Shown piece after piece: positions 5,586 to 9,413 of a DNA stretch of 9,413 nt. Location: positions 1 to 9,413 of the forward strand of contig JAJRCO010000107.1 of the NCBI GenBank assembly GCA_028678905.1, in the 5' to 3' direction. A program made the position numbers and the translations under genes. Every line of letters starts with the position of its first letter. Within the stretch, counting starts at the first letter, position 1. The notes beneath the pieces were generated by a model. The model searched no databases, had not been told where the DNA came from, and saw nothing but the letters and a program-made list of their open reading frames with translations. Origin of the DNA: Methanomicrobiales archaeon (GTDB taxonomy: Archaea; Halobacteriota; Methanomicrobia; Methanomicrobiales; JACTUA01).

Positions 5586-8083
5586 AGCTCCTCCTTGAGA
5601 TCTTTTATCAGGGGTCCCAGGGTGATGCCCCCCCGCGCCCTTTTCTGAATTTTCTCCTTAAGATCTGAACAGTCAGCTTCGCCGTTTCGTACACGCCGCA
5701 AGCCTTCCCGATAGACCGTGGTGATCTCCCTGACATACCGGGGGCTCCGGTAACGTCCATCGATAAGGAAGGTGCCAATTCCGGCGTTTCTGAGTGCATG
5801 CAGATGGTCGATGTAAGAGGTCTCCACCGCGTTATAGATATGCGTTCTGCCCCAGTCATCGATGGTCAGGGGAAAGAAACGATCCCTTGCATCGAGCAGA
5901 CCCCATCCCTCTTCCCGGGAGATCTTCACTCTTTCATCAGGGCAGTTTTCGCTAATCATGACTTCGAGATTCCCCTGCACGAAGCATCCGAGAGTGGGAG
6001 CGTCCGGAGGCAGGGCGAGAATCAGCTCCCGCATTCTGTTCAGGGAGAGCTCGGGTGACAGGAGAAGGGTACGAAAAAGAGGGGCAAATGCTTGGATAGC
6101 GCAGTGATTCCAGATGTTCAGGTCAACCGATCCCCACAACGCCAGAAAGGGATACTGCCTCCGTATCGCATCCGCCATTCCCGCGCCCGCGACCATTACC
6201 CCTGCTAAGTGCGGTTCCAGATGCGCGAGCCCGGTGAGCCATTCGTCCATCATGGTCTCCCGTGCGATCCGGGGCCATATCCAGATCAGGGGAATTCGTT
6301 TTTCCCGGCAGAAGTCCACCGATGCGGAGATCTCGCGGGGACCTCCTTCCAGGCATACCGAGTCGGCCCCTCCTGCGATTGCAGCCTTAACCCCCTCACG
6401 GCCGTGTACACAGGTAGAGAGAGCTGGTTCCGTCGATTCTACGGAAGGGCGCAGGATAGACCGGTAGGAGTCTATCTGCCCCCGCGCCACTTCGACGGTC
6501 TCCCCGGGAGGCCGGTGAGAGCTGTGGAGAAGGGACTCCAGGTGGGAGAGGAATTCCCTCCGGACCGCGTTCATCCCACTGAGCGGCAGGAACAACCCTC
6601 CGGGATACCGCAGCTCCCTGACCTGCAGGGCGAAAGGGGTTCCCCCGCTCTTCTGCAGCTGTGTGGTGATCTGTTCGGACGTCAGATGTTGTTTCCGTGC
6701 GTCTTCCCATTCGAGGGAGGATTCATACCGGACAGGTATATCCTCTCTTCTCCTGTGCAGATGTCCCTGGAATACCACTTTCTTCCTTCTCCAGGACACG
6801 TCCACCTCTACCAGGATCGGGCGATAAAACGGGTGCTTCATGGCCTCCGATGCCGCCCGATCCAGGGATGCGCGAGAAGTGATATAAACAGAGGTATCTG
6901 GCGTCACTGATTCTGGACTGGAGAGGTACAGGAAGGATCCAGATCGATATGGAGAACGGTTGAGGCGCATCCCTTTTTCTTCACCTGTTCCGGAGAGCAG
7001 AAAAATTCCGTCTCCTTTTTCCGGAACTGTGTTTCCAGACAACCGGACTTTTATCGACCGTTTCTCAGGGTCGTAGGAGAGTACCATTCCGATCCACAAT
7101 CCCTGATGATCCGGTTGTGCGGCGCCCAGGACCGGTTCACCGAACAGATGGCCTCCGGTAAAGCCGCGGTTGAAGGCCAGGAGAAGGTCCTGGAGATCCA
7201 CATCGCTCGGCGACCAGGTGCCCGCCATGATTCCGTCGATGGCGGATCGATAGATACGGACCACCGTAGCCACATATTCCGCGGATTTCATGCGTCCTTC
7301 GATCTTCAGCGCGTCCACGGGCAGGCGCATGATTTCATCGAAGTGCAGGTAGGTGCAGAGGTCACGGGTTGAGAGACAGTAAGAGGGTGCGGACACGGGA
7401 TAGTGATGAACGCTTCGATTGTATGCGTCGGTGGGTCCGTGAGCCAGTACATAGGATTTGCGGCACGGCTGCGCACACCTCCCGCGATTTCCGCTCCTCC
7501 CCCCAATGACCGACGAAAGAAGGCACTGTCCGGAATAGCTGTAACAGAGGGCACCATGGATAAAGATCTCCAGGCCGATCCCATGTTGGTGCAGATGATG
7601 GGCAATCTTTTTTATCTCGGCTGTTCCGAGTTCCCGCGCGAGAACGACCCGGTTCAGCCCCGCCTCCGAAGCCCATCGGACCCCGGCGCTGTTGTGTAGG
7701 GTCATCTGGGTGGACGCATGAAGGGGAAGGCCGGGAATCCTTTTCCGCGCCAGGCTGATGAGTCCTGGATCCTGCACCAGCACCCCATCCACCCCCTGTT
7801 CGTAGAGAAACAGGAGGAATTTTCCTGCCCCCCGTAGCTCCTGTTCATCTAGCAGGGTGTTCACGGTCACATAGACACGGACGTCTGCCCGGTGGGCGTA
7901 CTCCAGAGCCGAAAGCAACTGCTCGTCGTCGAAATTGTCAGCATAAGCTCGGGCGCCGAATCTTTTTCCGGCCAGATACACCGCGTCTGCGCCGGCTCCT
8001 ACCGCTGCCCGCAGGGCATCCCAGGAGCCCGCTGGAGCGAGGAGTTCGGGTGGCGTGTGCTTCTCTTTCTCATTCGCTTTCAC
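5582..8083 (-). CDS. U32 family protein, long form with DUF3656-like middle (RlhA/TrhP-type RNA hydroxylase candidate)
   Basis: U32 proteins were named as peptidases, but the studied members RlhA and TrhP hydroxylate rRNA or tRNA and depend on Fe-S assembly and prephenate. The 833-aa product starts with PPELLAPAGSWDALRAAVGA and an N-terminal TIM-barrel-like U32 domain (about 11-320). The U32 signature EIFIHGALCYSYSGQCLLSS is at 172-191. Cys180, Cys187, Cys203 and Cys207 (GRCAQPC) form the likely Fe-S ligand set, and LKIEGRMKS follows at 259-267. A DUF3656-like region spans about 370-520. A second, degenerate U32-like barrel (about 550-800) ends with VQGNLEVMISENCP and FLIDGRYRSPRYVREI. GTG 8083 is chosen because GGAG (8091-8094) precedes it by seven bases; longer versions would run into the upstream gene. 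That gene ends 13 bases before this start. The exact RNA target in archaea is unknown, and a protease role is less likely. Confidence 0.93.
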   Translation of the reverse strand: MKANEKEKHTPPELLAPAGSWDALRAAVGAGADAVYLAGKRFGARAYADNFDDEQLLSALEYAHRADVRVYVTVNTLLDEQELRGAGKFLLFLYEQGVDGVLVQDPGLISLARKRIPGLPLHASTQMTLHNSAGVRWASEAGLNRVVLARELGTAEIKKIAHHLHQHGIGLEIFIHGALCYSYSGQCLLSSVIGGRSGNRGRCAQPCRKSYVLAHGPTDAYNRSVHHYPVSAPSYCLSTRDLCTYLHFDEIMRLPVDALKIEGRMKSAEYVATVVRIYRSAIDGIMAGTWSPSDVDLQDLLLAFNRGFTGGHLFGEPVLGAAQPDHQGLWIGMVLSYDPEKRSIKVRLSGNTVPEKGDGIFLLSGTGEEKGMRLNRSPYRSGSFLYLSSPESVTPDTSVYITSRASLDRAASEAMKHPFYRPILVEVDVSWRRKKVVFQGHLHRRREDIPVRYESSLEWEDARKQHLTSEQITTQLQKSGGTPFALQVRELRYPGGLFLPLSGMNAVRREFLSHLESLLHSSHRPPGETVEVARGQIDSYRSILRPSVESTEPALSTCVHGREGVKAAIAGGADSVCLEGGPREISASVDFCREKRIPLIWIWPRIARETMMDEWLTGLAHLEPHLAGVMVAGAGMADAIRRQYPFLALWGSVDLNIWNHCAIQAFAPLFRTLLLSPELSLNRMRELILALPPDAPTLGCFVQGNLEVMISENCPDERVKISREEGWGLLDARDRFFPLTIDDWGRTHIYNAVETSYIDHLHALRNAGIGTFLIDGRYRSPRYVREITTVYREGLRRVRNGEADCSDLKEKIQKRARGGITLGPLIKDLKEEL

Positions 8084-8096
8084 GGTGCAGCTCCAC

Positions 8097-9413
8097 CTAA
8101 GAGCGGGGAGGACATTTCTCCGTGAATGTACAGGATTTTCCCACCGCGATGAACGCGTCCTCCAGCTCGGAGAAGTTGGGGATTCCCTGTTCCCGCAACT
8201 GCCGGACACCGCTTTTCATGCTGTCACCGCCAAGAAGGCATCCCACGATCATCTTGTGAGAGTGGGTGGAGAAACGGACGATCTCCTGGGCGAGATGATT
8301 AGGGTCAAGAATGGCTGAAGGCACTGCCACGATAAACGCAATATCCCAGATATCCTGATGGCGAAGCATCACGTCAAATACCCGGGCAAACCGGTCTGCT
8401 CCGGTGTCCCCCACCAGATCGAGAGGATTGCGATGGCTCCAAGTGGAGGGTAGGAAGGTGTTCAATTCGCGGATCACCTCGTCGGGGAGGGTTATCATCT
8501 GAACACCGTGTTTCTCCGCATAATCTGACGAGAGCACCGCAAATCCTCCGGCGCTGGTAATCACAAGAGAACGGGTGCCGTGAGGATATCCTTCGGAAGA
8601 GAGAAGTTCAGCGACCTGAAAAGCCTGGCGGAGAGACTGCGTGGCCATCACCCCTGCCTGATGGAAGGCCGCCAGGTAGACCTCATAGGACCCGGCAAGA
8701 GACCCGGTGTGGGAGGAAGCCGCTTCCCTCCCCCGCTGCGATGAGCCGGATTTGATGGCGATGACGGGTTTCTGATCAGAAACTCTGCGGACTGTATCCA
8801 TGAACTCCCTCCCGTTTACAACCTCCTCGATATAGAGGATAATCGCCCGTGTCTCTTCTTCGACCTCCAGAAATTTCAGGAATTCGTCAAAACCCAGGTC
8901 CGCCTGGTTTCCTACACTGATCACGGCCGAAAAACCGATTCCTTCAGAGATGCTCAGGTCCAGTACGGTGGCGATAACCGCTCCGCTCTGGGAGACAAAA
9001 CCGATGGTGCCCTTGCGAGGGGTGATCGGATCGAAAGTTGCATTGATCCCCTGGTGGGGGAGGATGATCCCCAGACAGTTGGGGCCCAGGATCCGGACTC
9101 CTCCCTCACGGGCGATCCGCATCATCTCTTCCTCCCTTTTCTTCCCTTCTTCACCCGTCTCCCTGAAACCGGCTGAGATGATAATGGCCAGGGGGATCTT
9201 TTTTTCCGCCGCCTGCCGTACGACTTCCGGTACGGCCGGTGCGGGAATAGCGACGACAACGAGATCGACCGCACCCGGCAGATCCCGCAGGGAGGGATAG
9301 GCCTTCCTGCCCAGGATCGTCTCATGATGGGGATTGACCGGATAGAGAGTACCTGGGAAGGAGAGCAGATTTCGCATGATCACGTAACCGATTTTGTTCG
9401 GATCGGAGGAAGC
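8097..9413 (-). CDS. ADP-forming acyl-CoA synthetase (acetate-CoA ligase), alpha subunit, 5' end outside window
   Basis: These enzymes interconvert acyl-CoA, ADP and phosphate with the free acid, CoA and ATP. The visible 438 residues begin with ASSDPNKIGY, the usual N-terminal CoA-binding motif after a lost VAVIGA-like start, so only some 10-30 residues are missing. In order are a CoA-binding Rossmann domain (LYPVNPHH, DLVVVAIPAPAVPEVV), RILGPNCLGI (about 108-116), a succinyl-CoA-ligase-like domain with FVSQSGA (139-145), and YIEEVVNGREF, which holds a conserved Glu. AASSHTGSLAGS carries the His (235 in the fragment) expected to be phosphorylated. A second ligase-like domain contains LVITSAGGFAVL. 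It ends at TAG 8097-8099 without an ATP-grasp domain, so it is the separate alpha type and needs a beta subunit encoded elsewhere, perhaps just upstream. The tail CTFTEKCPPRS is unremarkable. It heads the visible part of the operon with U32 and aroD. Confidence 0.93.
   Translation of the reverse strand, partial: ASSDPNKIGYVIMRNLLSFPGTLYPVNPHHETILGRKAYPSLRDLPGAVDLVVVAIPAPAVPEVVRQAAEKKIPLAIIISAGFRETGEEGKKREEEMMRIAREGGVRILGPNCLGIILPHQGINATFDPITPRKGTIGFVSQSGAVIATVLDLSISEGIGFSAVISVGNQADLGFDEFLKFLEVEEETRAIILYIEEVVNGREFMDTVRRVSDQKPVIAIKSGSSQRGREAASSHTGSLAGSYEVYLAAFHQAGVMATQSLRQAFQVAELLSSEGYPHGTRSLVITSAGGFAVLSSDYAEKHGVQMITLPDEVIRELNTFLPSTWSHRNPLDLVGDTGADRFARVFDVMLRHQDIWDIAFIVAVPSAILDPNHLAQEIVRFSTHSHKMIVGCLLGGDSMKSGVRQLREQGIPNFSELEDAFIAVGKSCTFTEKCPPRS

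Noticed and set aside
6209..6910. Long plus-strand open frame (233 codons) opposite the U32 gene
   Set aside because: It lies wholly antisense to a well-supported protein, and its composition is that of a reverse complement shadow, without recognisable motifs.
8084..8209. N-terminal extension of the U32 protein to an ATG at 8209
   Set aside because: The extra residues overlap the acyl-CoA synthetase gene and do not look like a protein domain. GTG 8083 has a well-placed GGAG.

Overview
The window looks like chromosome from a methanogenic archaeon, probably of the Methanomicrobiales or a relative. This is inferred from the gene set (an ADP-forming acyl-CoA synthetase alpha subunit, a two-barrel U32 protein, type I 3-dehydroquinate dehydratase, a precorrin-2 dehydrogenase/glutamyl-tRNA reductase pair), from archaeal TATA boxes, and from a tRNA-Gly gene without an encoded CCA end. 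No genus can be assigned from the sequence alone.

Left end (1-1306): a degraded or rearranged patch. The 3' third of katG (catalase-peroxidase) ends at 705. It is followed at once by an internal piece of an HtrA/DegP-type serine protease that lacks its front, carries a one-base frameshift in an A4 run (895-898), and stops matching an HtrA protein at 1012. Beyond it lie a possible short minus-strand reading frame (1013-1177) and AT-rich DNA with no convincing gene. The patch borders the 3' end of a minus-strand tRNA-Gly(GCC) gene (1307-1378).

Tetrapyrrole operon (1543-3428, plus strand): a Met8p/CysG-N-like precorrin-2 dehydrogenase overlaps hemA by ATGA. HemA makes the entry metabolite of the C5 tetrapyrrole pathway from glutamyl-tRNA. 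The dehydrogenase works later, on the branch to sirohydrochlorin, from which siroheme and, in methanogens, coenzyme F430 derive. No further hem genes follow.

Centre (3429-4940): two small unrecognised genes face each other (3691-4212 plus; 4305-4718 minus). Each has its own AT-rich promoter. The minus gene has two tandem TATA-like repeats and a perfect 7-bp inverted repeat in its leader.

Right part (4941-9413, minus strand): a compact operon, transcribed from right to left, of the acyl-CoA synthetase alpha subunit (5' end outside the window), a long U32 protein of the RlhA/TrhP type, and aroD. The gaps are 13 nt and an ATGA overlap. The U32-aroD coupling is suggestive because known U32 RNA hydroxylases depend on prephenate, a product downstream of the shikimate pathway.

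No CRISPR array, complete insertion sequence or recognisable defence system is visible. The most unusual parts are the katG/htrA mosaic next to the tRNA, the orphan convergent pair with its structured promoter, and the U32-aroD coupling.
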